Source of the DNA: Planctomycetaceae bacterium
Lineage (GTDB): Bacteria > Planctomycetota > UBA1135 > GCA-002686595
DNA: 64,000 bases
NCBI GenBank assembly: GCA_011525785.1
Contig: WYBT01000026.1
Coordinates: 248,001-312,000 of the forward strand
Direction of reading: 5' to 3'
The notes under the pieces are model-generated. The model did no database searches and had not been told where the DNA came from. It was given only the letters and a program-made list of their open reading frames with translations. Made by a program: the position numbers and the translations under genes. Positions 43,185 through 51,809 of the stretch are shown here, one piece after another; the first letter of the stretch is position 1; every line of letters starts with the position of its first letter.

Positions 43185-45827
43185 TCAGACGAACAGACGG
43201 CGCAGGGCGATCTCGCCCCAGCGCCGCTTGTCGAACACCAGTTGCAGCGGGGAGAGGCGCGTTCGCAGCGTCTCCCAGCTCTGCGCATCCACGCCCGCGG
43301 GCGCGCTCGCGCCGAAAACCTCGGACAAAGTCGCGCCCTGCGGCAGCGCGGCGGGGAGGCTCACGCTCGCAGCAGCGTCGGCGAGCACGGACAAGCGCGC
43401 TCGCAGCTTCTGTGAACTTGCGGCGCCCAGACCTGTGGCCGCGCGGAAGCCCGCGGAGTCGAGCGCGAGCAGCTTGCGCACATCGCTCACGCCCGCGGCT
43501 GCGAGCCGGCGCGTCGTCGCCGGACCGACGCCCTGGATCCACTCGAGTTCGAGCTCGAGAGCCGGCGCGCCCGACGCGGCGTTGACACCCGCGGGCTGCG
43601 CTGGCGCTTGATCCGTTCGCGCGTTCTTGGGCAGTGCGACAGCCAGCGCGAAGCCCTGCACGCCGTCGAGCACGCGCCGCGCCTGCACGCGCAGCGTGTA
43701 GCGCCCGGCGGGCAGTCGTTCGAGCTCGATGCGCTCGAGCGTGTTCACTCGATCCGCTGCTCCAACGCTGCCCGGCTCGTGATTGCCGCGCGCGAGCAGC
43801 GCGCCCGTCGCGTCGCCAAGAGAAAGATCGAGGTCGTTGACCAGCCGCTCTCCGGGCGCGTCGTACCAGCACAGCACTGCGTGCACCGCGCCAGGTTCGG
43901 TCAACTCGAACTGCGCCGTCCACTCCTCGCCGCTCGCGAGCCCGCGCTCGAGCACGTCGTGCAACTCCAGGCGCGCATCCGCGCGCGTCGGACTGCTCGC
44001 GTCGAGCTGCATGCGGCCGAAGCCGGCGACGAAGCGGTTCTCGCGCCGTGTTCCATCGCGCCGCGAGCGCACGTCCGCAGCTCCGAGAACGGCCAACGCC
44101 TTGAGCGCAGCCCCGCTCGGCGCCGCACCGCCGCGTGCAGCGCTCCAGCGTTGGCGCAGCACCGCGAAGCAGCCGCCCGCGACGCCGGTCGCCGCGCTCG
44201 TGCCGCCGTCGTACATGTAGTGCGGCATCGGGCTCGCCAGGCCCCAGCCGCGCGCGGCGGTCGCCTGCGAGCGCGGGCCGACGATGTTGGTGCCCGGAGC
44301 GCACAGATCGGGCTTGATGCGGCCGTCTTCGGTCGGGCCGGTGCAGCTGAACAGCGCGATGCGGTCGGGCTCGCCGGAGAGGGCGTCGGCGCGATCGGCG
44401 GCCGCGCGGAAACGCTGCGCCGACGGGTCGAGCTCGCTCCAGTTCGCGCGCCAGCCCGCGCCCTGCGCCGGACCTTCGACCGCGCCGATCGCGACCACGT
44501 TCTTCGCCGAAGCCGGCGCGTACAGCGAGCCCAGGTCGAGCGCGCGATCGCCGTTGGCGTCGGCGCCTTCGTTGCCCGCGGCGAACACGATCAGCGCGTC
44601 GGGGTTCTCGCGCAGGAACAGGTCCGCCTCGAAGCAGTCGTCGGTGTAGTGGCCACCCGCCGGATCGCCCCAGGCGTTGACGTGGATGCGCGCGCCGAGC
44701 TCGCGCGCCTGGCGGAAGAGCTCGCGCAGGTCGAGCGGCCGACCGCTGAGGTAGTAGTTCGCCGGCAAGCTGCCGCGGTGTTGAGCCTTGACCTGCGTGC
44801 GCTGCTCGAGCGCTTGGAAGACGAGCTCCGCCGCGGGCGCGACGCCGCGGTGCGTCCCGTTGCTGCGCACGCCGCTCGCCAGCACCAATCCCGCGATGTA
44901 GGTGCCGTGGCCCGACTGCACGTCCGCGCCACCGTCGTCGCCGCGCGGGTTGTCGACGAAGGCGTCCCACGAGGGGTTGATCGGCCAGCTCGCGAAGTGG
45001 CGGATCCGCCCGGCGAAATCGGGGTGCAGCTCGCCCGCCGCGCTCGAGCCGCGGTCGAGTCCGGTGTCGGCCACGGCCACGATCTGGCCCGCGCCGTCGT
45101 GCGCGCTCGCGGCGAAGTCCGCGGCGTGCGGCGCGCCGATGGCGAGCGCGAGCTGCGCGGCCGAGGCGAGCGTGGGGGAGCGCGCCGCGCCGACGAGCTT
45201 GACGCCCACGACATCACGCAGCGCCGCCGGATCGCCGCTGTAGCGCACGCGCAGCTTCGAACTCGAGCGCTCGAGCACCTCGGCGCCGAGCTGCGCGAGT
45301 TCGCGCTCGACCTCCGCCCGTTGCTCGCGCCGGAAGCACACCAGGTCCCACACGCCCGGCAGCGCGCCCGTGCGGCGGCGCAGCTCTTCGTCGGGAGCTC
45401 CGACGCGCCGCGCGCACTGCTCTTCGACGTACGGCTGCGCACCGACGATGAACGGCAGGCGCGAGCGCAGCGCGTCGATGTCGAGCGCCTCGGGCAGCTT
45501 CACGCACGCGCCGTGCGGCGGGGCCCAGAACAGCACCTCGACCTGCGCCTTGCGCAGCTCCTCGCGCCAGCGCGGCGCCACCGGACCGGCGAAGCGCACC
45601 AGCGTGTGCGGCCCGGGCTCGAGCTCGAACTCGCCCTCGGGCACGCGCACGTCGCGGCCGTGGACCGCGATGCTCTCGCCGCTCAGCGCTTCGAGTGCTT
45701 CGGCGGGAACACCGCTCGGCGCGGCGGCGGACTTGACGAGCACGAAGCTGGGATAGCGCTCTAGCAGCTCGACGCCGCTCTGTGCGAGCGCGCCCGCGGC
45801 GTACTGACCCTCGACGATCCAGCGCAT
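43185..45827 (-). CDS. Subtilisin-like serine protease without signal peptide, with C-terminal HhH tail
   Basis: An 880-residue S8 protease. The N-terminal 230 residues are an unusual prodomain-like region with two related halves. The catalytic triad is complete: Asp254 in VAVADTGLD, His307 in SGHGTYIAG, oxyanion Asn in AAGNEG (near 419), and Ser544 in GGTSAATG. A jelly-roll/P-like domain follows (LCWYDAPGERLVNDLDL). Residues 757-815 form a helix-hairpin-helix domain (LEWIQGVGPATTRRLAAAGV, DVRKLLALDSAGF), of the kind also found in the last gene of the cluster. There is no signal peptide, so it probably acts in the cytoplasm. TAGACT lies 24 bases before the ATG. It heads the five-gene cluster and is divergent from the SIR2-like gene. 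Confidence 0.88.
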   Translation of the reverse strand: MRWIVEGQYAAGALAQSGVELLERYPSFVLVKSAAAPSGVPAEALEALSGESIAVHGRDVRVPEGEFELEPGPHTLVRFAGPVAPRWREELRKAQVEVLFWAPPHGACVKLPEALDIDALRSRLPFIVGAQPYVEEQCARRVGAPDEELRRRTGALPGVWDLVCFRREQRAEVERELAQLGAEVLERSSSKLRVRYSGDPAALRDVVGVKLVGAARSPTLASAAQLALAIGAPHAADFAASAHDGAGQIVAVADTGLDRGSSAAGELHPDFAGRIRHFASWPINPSWDAFVDNPRGDDGGADVQSGHGTYIAGLVLASGVRSNGTHRGVAPAAELVFQALEQRTQVKAQHRGSLPANYYLSGRPLDLRELFRQARELGARIHVNAWGDPAGGHYTDDCFEADLFLRENPDALIVFAAGNEGADANGDRALDLGSLYAPASAKNVVAIGAVEGPAQGAGWRANWSELDPSAQRFRAAADRADALSGEPDRIALFSCTGPTEDGRIKPDLCAPGTNIVGPRSQATAARGWGLASPMPHYMYDGGTSAATGVAGGCFAVLRQRWSAARGGAAPSGAALKALAVLGAADVRSRRDGTRRENRFVAGFGRMQLDASSPTRADARLELHDVLERGLASGEEWTAQFELTEPGAVHAVLCWYDAPGERLVNDLDLSLGDATGALLARGNHEPGSVGAADRVNTLERIELERLPAGRYTLRVQARRVLDGVQGFALAVALPKNARTDQAPAQPAGVNAASGAPALELELEWIQGVGPATTRRLAAAGVSDVRKLLALDSAGFRAATGLGAASSQKLRARLSVLADAAASVSLPAALPQGATLSEVFGASAPAGVDAQSWETLRTRLSPLQLVFDKRRWGEIALRRLFV

Positions 45828-45851
45828 CCCCCGTCCATCCCCTTCGCACGC

Positions 45852-45857
45852 AGTCTA
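45852..45857 (-). promoter_or_regulatory. -10-like hexamer TAGACT before the subtilase cluster
   Basis: TAGACT on the minus strand, 24 bases before the protease ATG. It fits the recurrent GTAGACT motif of this window. The rest of the 249-base divergent region toward the SIR2-like gene has a lower GC content and probably holds the SIR2 promoter, but I could not define one. Confidence 0.4.
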
Positions 45858-46076
45858 CGCGCGTGCGTGTCTGCTCGATGAAGCGTTGCCAGCGCGGGGG
45901 CGTGACGTGTCGAGAGCCGCGGTCTTGTGCGCTCGTTCCGTCGCGGTGCATGGTTGCAATCGAGTAGCGATACGTCGGCATTGAGATGTCAACGTTCCTA
46001 TGGAAATTGCAAAACGAGCCTGGGCCGGCGGACTCGCACTTCTCGACGCGGCAGGCTTCACTGCTTTGCACGTCGC

Positions 46077-47843
46077 ATGGATGTCCAACCCATTCATCAG
46101 CTCGCTCAGGCGCTGCACGCCAGTCCGAGGCTTTTCGCCTGCGTGCTCGGCTCCGGCGTCTCACGGGCGGCGAACATCGCCACCGGCTGGGAGATCGTTC
46201 TCGAACTGGTGCGTCGGCACGCAGCGCAGATCGGCGAAGGCGACTCGGCCTCCGCGGACCCGGCGCGCTGGTACGCAGACAGGCACGGCCGAGAGCCGGA
46301 CTATTCGGACATCGTGTCGAAGCTCGCGCCGACGACGGACCTCCGCCGCAGCCTCCTCGAGCCCTACTTCACCGTCCATGACGCCGTGACCGGCTCGCAC
46401 CGCGAGCACGATCCCACGCTCGCCCATCGCTCGATCGCCCGGCTGGTGAAGCAGGGCCTGTTGCGGGTCGTGATCACAACCAACTTCGACCGACTCTTGG
46501 AGAGCGCGTTGCGTTCGGAGGGCGTGGCCAGGGTCGAGGTCGTTTCGACTCCGGACGAAGCGGCCAATTGCTATCCGTTCCACGCCGCCGAGGCCTTCGT
46601 GCTCAAGCTCCACGGTGACTGGCGCGACACCACGCTCCGCAACTCGCGCGAGGAGTTGGCCGCTTACCCGCGTCCGCTCGCGCAGCTGCTGCGCCGCATC
46701 GTGAGCGAGCACGGGCTGATCGTGTGCGGTTGGTCAGCCGAGTACGACGTCGCGCTCAGACAGACGATCCAGCGCTATTGTCGGCGGTTTCCGACGTACT
46801 TCGTCGATCCGAGACCGGGCGCGGCGGCGCGCGCGCTGGTCGAGCATGTGCGAGCAACGCTCGTCGAGAAGACCGCCGATCCGTTCTTCAGCGAACTCGA
46901 ACTCGCGGTGGCGGCCGTGGCGCGCCATCGGCCCGGGCCGCCGCTAGCTGGGGACGTGCTGGTCGCGCGTGCGCGCCGCTTCATCGCCGACGAGAACGAG
47001 ATGGAGCTCGACGATCTGGTTCAGGATGCGACGCGCGCGCTGTGTGCGTGGATCGAGCGCGGGTTCGACGTGGCCGTGCCTGCGTCGAACGATCCTCATG
47101 CCTGCCACCTGCACGGCGTTCGGATGCGCGAGGCTTGCGAAGCGCGTGCCCAGCCTTTGGCGATGCTGCTTCTGACTCTGGCGCGCTACAGGCAAGCCTC
47201 CTCCCTGGTTCAGCGATCTCTGAGCGCGCTGTTGCGCTCCGCGCGCAACCGAGAACTCGAGTTGCGGGCTGCAGGGCGGGGAGTCTGGGCCTGTTTTCTC
47301 TCGTACCCGGCGGTGCTCTGCGCCTACGCCTACGGCGTCGCGTGCGTTCACCAGGGGGCTTACCAAGCCGCCATTGATGGGGTGCGAGACGCTGGCTCCG
47401 GCCACGCGGATGGCGAACTGCAATTGCCGACCTGCAAGCAGCATCTGCTCGACTATCCGCGGGCGATCGACAGTCAGGTTCGATCTCCCGCCGTGCGCGT
47501 GGCCAATACTATCAGTGCTTGGCTCTTCCCATTGGCCGATGGCTGGATCCCGCGCCGCGGAGATTTCGAGCGCGCCTTCGATCGGTTCGATGTGCTGATG
47601 TGCGTGTTCTCCTGGAGGCCGGCGCGGTGCGAGTGGAGACCGCGTTGCGCGACCCCTCACGAGTTTCCCGAGCCTCCGAGCGCGCGCCGCGGATACCAAG
47701 AAGTCGTCGAAAACTGGCTCGAACTCCACTTGAAGCGCACGAACAGCGGCGGGCAGGACGCGCTGTGGAGCGCATTTGCGGGACTCGAGATGAACAACGC
47801 GGAGGTCTTCAAGCGACTGCGGAGTTGGTCGTTGAGCGGCTAG
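46077..47843 (+). CDS. SIR2-like NADase-domain protein, candidate antiphage defence gene
   Basis: A 588-residue protein starting at the ATG at 46077; codons upstream in the frame look like non-coding text. The SIR2-like domain (about 10-290) has GSGVSRAANIATGWEIV (25-41), RVVITTNFDRLLESAL (131-146) with the family's TTNFD, VLKLHGDWRD (175-184) with the catalytic-type His, and CGWSAEYD. This is the type of SIR2 domain in bacterial defence proteins that destroy NAD on phage infection. The C-terminal half (residues 300-588) is helical and I do not recognise it; it may sense the trigger. No partner gene (argonaute, HerA helicase, Thoeris TIR) is adjacent. GC is slightly lower than average, which fits horizontal gain. 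Confidence 0.75.
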   Translation: MDVQPIHQLAQALHASPRLFACVLGSGVSRAANIATGWEIVLELVRRHAAQIGEGDSASADPARWYADRHGREPDYSDIVSKLAPTTDLRRSLLEPYFTVHDAVTGSHREHDPTLAHRSIARLVKQGLLRVVITTNFDRLLESALRSEGVARVEVVSTPDEAANCYPFHAAEAFVLKLHGDWRDTTLRNSREELAAYPRPLAQLLRRIVSEHGLIVCGWSAEYDVALRQTIQRYCRRFPTYFVDPRPGAAARALVEHVRATLVEKTADPFFSELELAVAAVARHRPGPPLAGDVLVARARRFIADENEMELDDLVQDATRALCAWIERGFDVAVPASNDPHACHLHGVRMREACEARAQPLAMLLLTLARYRQASSLVQRSLSALLRSARNRELELRAAGRGVWACFLSYPAVLCAYAYGVACVHQGAYQAAIDGVRDAGSGHADGELQLPTCKQHLLDYPRAIDSQVRSPAVRVANTISAWLFPLADGWIPRRGDFERAFDRFDVLMCVFSWRPARCEWRPRCATPHEFPEPPSARRGYQEVVENWLELHLKRTNSGGQDALWSAFAGLEMNNAEVFKRLRSWSLSG

Positions 47844-48035
47844 TTGATTCGCGCCCATTCGGCTCGTCGCCGGCTCTCGACCCGGACGACTGAGGCGCGG
47901 TCACCTGTGCCAGCACCGAATGGCGAAGTTCCAGCGCAAGCGCCACGACTGCGGCGTGGTAGGTGCGACACGCAGTCGGCGCGCACACTCCTCGCGGCGG
48001 TTCGGCGGCAACGATTCAGCGCGGGCGCGCTGACT

Positions 48036-48371
48036 TCACTGTCCGAACAGCACCAGCCACGCCGAACTCAAACTGGCGGCGAATCGAGCGCGCCCGCGAT
48101 GGCGCGTGCCCATGCTGAGTGCGCTTCGAGCCGAGACGTTCGCCGCGAAGCCGAGCACGACAGGCGTGACCAACATCAACGCAACGCCGCCGGTTGCATC
48201 GAGACGGCCGGTGACTGCAAGGCCGAATCCAATTCCGAAGCTGATCAACGCCAGCGCCGCGAGCACAGCCGACCGCGTCGCTTCGCTGTCGGCGCGCAAC
48301 TGTCGCATCGCAGGCTTGTCGCGTAGGTCGACTCCGCGCGTCATCGTGTTCAGAAGGGTAACGGTCTTCAT
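48036..48371 (-). CDS. Small membrane protein, hypothetical
   Basis: A 111-residue protein starting MKTVTLLNTMTRG. A charged N-terminal part of 35 residues is followed by two hydrophobic helices, AVLAALALISFGIGFGLAV and GVALMLVTPVVLGFAA, with a short loop, and a basic tail. It is not recognised. It lies on the same strand as, and 35 bases behind, another small membrane protein gene, so the two may be part of the polyferredoxin operon. Confidence 0.5.
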   Translation of the reverse strand: MKTVTLLNTMTRGVDLRDKPAMRQLRADSEATRSAVLAALALISFGIGFGLAVTGRLDATGGVALMLVTPVVLGFAANVSARSALSMGTRHRGRARFAASLSSAWLVLFGQ

Positions 48372-48406
48372 TCGATCCGTTGCGCGCGTTCGTGTGGAGG
48401 AGCGCG

Positions 48407-48778
48407 TCACACGCTCCGCATCGCGAACACGGCCCACAGGCTCGCGCTCCACACCGCGGCGCCGGCCAGCAAACCGAACCACGCGCGCCAGCGGTGCGGC
48501 GCTCGGTTGGCGAGCGCGCGGGCCGCGAACAGGGCCGCGTAGACGGAGCACACCAAGCCCGCGAGGGACAGCGCTGACCAGATCCAGAAACCTGCGGGTG
48601 AATGCCGGAGCGGCGGCAGCCAGGGAAGCGCGATGGCGGCGAGCGCGAGCAGTCCAAGCAGCGCCGCGCGGGTCGCCGGATCCTCGCCCGCGAGGCGCTC
48701 GTCCGAGCCGCGCGCGGGCGCGCCTGAATACGAAGGCGGCGCGTCCGAACCGTCGTTGGGGCGCGCCGCAGTGTTCAT
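48407..48778 (-). CDS. Small membrane protein, hypothetical
   Basis: A 123-residue protein starting MNTAARPNDGS. The first 35 residues are polar. Three hydrophobic helices follow (AALLGLLALAAIALPWLPPL, FWIWSALSLAGLVCSVYAALF, and AWFGLLAGAAVWSASLWAVF). The family is unknown. It begins 16 bases after the stop of the polyferredoxin gene and may be an anchor or membrane partner for it, but this is inferred from position only. Confidence 0.55.
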   Translation of the reverse strand: MNTAARPNDGSDAPPSYSGAPARGSDERLAGEDPATRAALLGLLALAAIALPWLPPLRHSPAGFWIWSALSLAGLVCSVYAALFAARALANRAPHRWRAWFGLLAGAAVWSASLWAVFAMRSV

Positions 48779-48794
48779 GTCGAGAGCGTCGGGC

Positions 48795-49958
48795 TCAGTG
48801 CCCGTCCGCCAGGTAGTTCATGAAGCTCATGCCGATGTCGCGGAAGTTCTGCACGCGCGGGATCTCGATCGCGTCCTTGATGCAGACCTGCTCGCACAGC
48901 TTGCAGGAGGTGCAGTTCTTCTCGATCACCATCGCGACGCGGCTGGTCTGCGGCAGGTCGTAGTCGCCGGCGTCGACCAGGGGCTTCATCACGATCGCTT
49001 CGAACGGGCACACGTCGACGCAGAACTCGCAGCCCGTGCACAGCTCTTCGTGCACCAGCGCCTTGGGCACGACCTTGGGCTTGATGTGCGTGACCGTGAT
49101 GTCGCGGTCGTTGTCGATCGCGTCGAACGGACAGTAGATGCCGCACACCGAACAGTTGATGCACAGGTCGGGGTCGATGAAGAAGCGCTCGCCGCCCGAG
49201 ATCGCGTTGGTGGGGCACACGCGCTCGCAGATCGTGCAGGCGGTGCACTTCTCGCCGATGAAGTGGGAGCGCCACTTCCAGCTCTCCTTCATGCCCGGCT
49301 TCTTGAACACCACGATCTCGAGCTGCTGGTGCGCGTCGAAGCGCGCAGCGTGGCCGAAGGTGGTGCGCTTGATCTCGATCGTGGTCAGGAACTGACCGGG
49401 GAACGAGTTGGTGGTGTGGCACAGCGCGCGGATCTTGGGGTCCTTGACCCAGCCGTAGATCTGGAACGCGGCGCCGTCCTGCACCACGTGGTGGCCGTAG
49501 ATGGGCATCACCTCGGTCAGGCCGTAGCGGAAGCGGTCGCGCACGGCCGGCACGCGCGTGGGGAACTGGACCTTGATGCGGACCAGGTCGTCCTCCTCCT
49601 CAACCGACCAGTCGCGGCCGTAGCGCCGGTCGCGCTCGAGCTTGTCCTGCTCGACACCGCGCCATTTGGCCCATTCCGCCTCCCAGCCGGGCACTTCCTC
49701 GAGCTTGGAGAGGTCCTCCGCGGGAGGCAGCTCGCCCGTGTAGCTGATCGCGCTGGTCGGACAGACGTCGACGACCGTGCGCGCGTTGTAGAGGGTCGAG
49801 TCGTGGACGTCGAAGGTGTGCGCCTTGGCGTCCTGCCCCATGAAGAAGATCTCGGGGAAGTCCTGGCAACACGCGTCGCAGGCGATGCACAAATGCGGGT
49901 CGACCGCAAAGCGCTCGGCCTTCTGGACGGTTTCTTGGATCGCGGAGGTCTCGCTCAT
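48795..49958 (-). CDS. Polyferredoxin with one N-terminal and four C-terminal 4Fe-4S cluster motifs
   Basis: A 387-residue cytoplasmic iron-sulfur protein that should relay electrons. An N-terminal ferredoxin-like site has CIACDACC and a distant CPTSA. A central globular part with no cysteine motif (about 90-215, with RIKVQFPTRVPAVRDRFRYG) is not recognised. The C-terminal half has four 4Fe-4S motifs in a row: CTACTICERVCP, CINCSVCGIYCP, CTGCEFCVDVCP and CTSCKLCEQVCIKDA. The last lacks the canonical final Pro. No oxidoreductase subunit gene is adjacent, so its redox partner is not visible. Start at 49958 is an ATG 58 bases after TATACT. It is probably followed by the two small membrane protein genes. 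Confidence 0.85.
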   Translation of the reverse strand: MSETSAIQETVQKAERFAVDPHLCIACDACCQDFPEIFFMGQDAKAHTFDVHDSTLYNARTVVDVCPTSAISYTGELPPAEDLSKLEEVPGWEAEWAKWRGVEQDKLERDRRYGRDWSVEEEDDLVRIKVQFPTRVPAVRDRFRYGLTEVMPIYGHHVVQDGAAFQIYGWVKDPKIRALCHTTNSFPGQFLTTIEIKRTTFGHAARFDAHQQLEIVVFKKPGMKESWKWRSHFIGEKCTACTICERVCPTNAISGGERFFIDPDLCINCSVCGIYCPFDAIDNDRDITVTHIKPKVVPKALVHEELCTGCEFCVDVCPFEAIVMKPLVDAGDYDLPQTSRVAMVIEKNCTSCKLCEQVCIKDAIEIPRVQNFRDIGMSFMNYLADGH

Positions 49959-50016
49959 GGGCCCTGTTTCGGACGGTCGGCTCGGGGCTCGGGACGAAAT
50001 CTAACGTGCGCGGAAG

Positions 50017-50022
50017 AGTATA
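50017..50022 (-). promoter_or_regulatory. -10-like hexamer TATACT before the polyferredoxin gene
   Basis: TATACT on the minus strand is the best consensus -10 in the window (5 of 6 to TATAAT), 58 bases before the ATG at 49958. No clear -35 box is found 16-18 bases upstream. Confidence 0.4.
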
Positions 50023-50123
50023 GCCCCGCCTCACACGTTACCACCCGACCCCGACCGCGACGCAGCACGTTTTTTCGGGGCCACGCGGGGCGCCGCGCGG
50101 TCGGAGCGGCCCGCCGCGCCCCG

Positions 50124-50129
50124 TAGACT
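50124..50129 (+). promoter_or_regulatory. -10-like hexamer TAGACT before the GT-C operon
   Basis: TAGACT, 9 bases before the ATG at 50139. It fits the TAnnnT-close-to-start pattern seen at many genes here. Confidence 0.4.
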
Positions 50130-50138
50130 CCCCCCGCG

Positions 50139-51809
50139 ATGCGTGCGGCTACGGTGGTCTGTGTGCTCCTGGCGCTGGCCTGGACGCTGACGCTCGAGAT
50201 CACCATCGCCTGGGGCTGGGACGAGACGATGCACAGCATGCTCCCCAGCTGGCGGCTGTGGAGCGCGATCCAAAGCGTCGATCCGGTCGGCTTCTTCCGC
50301 GCGCTCCACGACTGCGACCGCTATCCGTTCGTCTATCCGCTGCTGCTGGCGTTCCAGCAGGGCCTGACGGGCATCTCGGAGCACGGCGCGCGCGTGTTCG
50401 GGACGCTGGTGTGGTGCGCGACGCTGCTCGTCCTCCACCTTGCCGCGCGCCGCGCCTGCCCCGAGCGCCTGCAGGCCGCCTGGTTCACCCTGGCGCTCGC
50501 CGCGGCCTCGCCGCTGGCGCTGAGCTTTGCCGGCACGACGTTGCTCGAGACGCCCTCGGCCTGCGCGCTCGCGCTCGCGCTGTGGAGCTGGATCCGGCGG
50601 CGCGACGAGGAACTGGACGGCGAGCGACGGGCCGAGCTCGACCGCCGCGCCGGGTTCTGGGCGGCGCTGGCGCTGTTCACCAAGTTCAACTACGGGCTCC
50701 TGTTGTGCGCGGGGCTGGTGCTCGACGAAGCGCTCGAGTGCTGGGCCCGCGCGCGTGAGGGCCGCGGCCGGCAAGCGCTCCAGAGCAGTTCGCGCGCAGC
50801 GTTCTGGCCCCTCGCGCTCGCGCTGTGGTGGTTCGTGCTCCCGCTGCCGATGGGCCTGGACGTGGCCGCGCAGCACCGCAGCGCGTTCTTCGAGTGGCTC
50901 GCCGGCAATCAGGACCAGATGCCGACCAGCTGGCGCATCAAGCTGCTCAACAGCGCGACGTTCTTCGCGCCCAATCCCCGCACGCTGCTGGTGATCGCCA
51001 TCGGCGCGGCGGCGACGCTCTCCCAGCTCCATCGCCCCGCAGTGCGGGCCGCGTGGTGCGTGTTCACCGCGCTCGCTGCGGGCGTGCTCGTGCACCGCTT
51101 CCACCTGCCGCGCTTCCTGATTCCGCTCGGTCCCGCGTTGTGGCTGCTCGCGGGCGTCGGCTGGGCGCGCCTCCTGCCGCGCGAGCGCCTGCTGCGCTGG
51201 CCGCTGGTGGCCGCGCTGACGCTGGCCTGCGCCATCGCGCCGACCTACGACTCGCTGCTGCTCGCCGAGCGCCTGGGCTTCTTCAGCACCGACCCGGCCG
51301 TGCGCGCATACCAGGCACGCGAGCTGGCGACGCAGTGCGATCTGAGCGGTTCGCGTCGCCTGCGTTCGCTGGGTCTGGAGTCGCACGCCTCGCAGGCCTT
51401 CTTCGCTTCGATCAGCACCCACATCGCGCCGAACGAGCGCGTCGGCTGGATCGACCTGACCGAGGAAGTCTCGCCCGCAGGCCTGCAGTACGGACTGGCG
51501 CGCGCGGGTCGGCGCGAGCGGCGCGTGTTCGCCGCGCAGTTGTGGGACGAGAACTACCTCTCGATCGCGGGCGTCGACCCGCAGTGGAGCGACGAGCAGC
51601 TCCACGACTGGGCGCTCGAGTACGACGTGCTGCTGTTCAGCGAACCGCACAACCTGCGCGGCCGGCGCGGGCGCGAGTTCTTCGGCGGCTACGTCGAGCG
51701 CCTCGAGGCCCAGGGCTGGACGCGGCGCGCGCTGGGCGAGATCGAAGTCGAACGGCCCATGCAGCCGCCGCTCGAAGTCGCGCTGTTCACGCTGCGACCG
51801 GAGCTGTGA
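50139..51809 (+). CDS. Membrane protein, GT-C-like glycosyltransferase, first of a pair
   Basis: A 556-residue polytopic membrane protein. It starts with a hydrophobic helix (VVCVLLALAWTLTLEITIAWGWDE). The first loop has WDETMHSMLPSW and YPFVYPLLLAF, which fits the acidic-loop/lipid-donor pattern of GT-C enzymes. About nine further hydrophobic segments follow up to residue 370 (for example WLLAGVGWARLLP), then a soluble C-terminal domain of about 170 residues. The stop overlaps the GTG of the next gene (GTGA). With the second membrane protein it probably transfers a sugar or other group from a polyprenyl carrier. The substrate is unknown. Confidence 0.75.
   Translation: MRAATVVCVLLALAWTLTLEITIAWGWDETMHSMLPSWRLWSAIQSVDPVGFFRALHDCDRYPFVYPLLLAFQQGLTGISEHGARVFGTLVWCATLLVLHLAARRACPERLQAAWFTLALAAASPLALSFAGTTLLETPSACALALALWSWIRRRDEELDGERRAELDRRAGFWAALALFTKFNYGLLLCAGLVLDEALECWARAREGRGRQALQSSSRAAFWPLALALWWFVLPLPMGLDVAAQHRSAFFEWLAGNQDQMPTSWRIKLLNSATFFAPNPRTLLVIAIGAAATLSQLHRPAVRAAWCVFTALAAGVLVHRFHLPRFLIPLGPALWLLAGVGWARLLPRERLLRWPLVAALTLACAIAPTYDSLLLAERLGFFSTDPAVRAYQARELATQCDLSGSRRLRSLGLESHASQAFFASISTHIAPNERVGWIDLTEEVSPAGLQYGLARAGRRERRVFAAQLWDENYLSIAGVDPQWSDEQLHDWALEYDVLLFSEPHNLRGRRGREFFGGYVERLEAQGWTRRALGEIEVERPMQPPLEVALFTLRPEL

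Noticed and set aside
43608..45764. A 718-codon plus-strand frame opposite the subtilase
   Set aside because: Arg/Ala/Gln-rich without motifs; the minus strand has a full catalytic triad.
46000..46389. An alternative 129-codon frame starting MEIAKRAW upstream of the SIR2 gene
   Set aside because: It runs out of frame with the SIR2 motifs and its text after residue 35 has no conserved pattern; kept as non-coding leader.
47844..48035. A gene between the SIR2 gene and the small membrane protein
   Set aside because: All frames are short and without pattern; I see nothing coding in these 192 bases.
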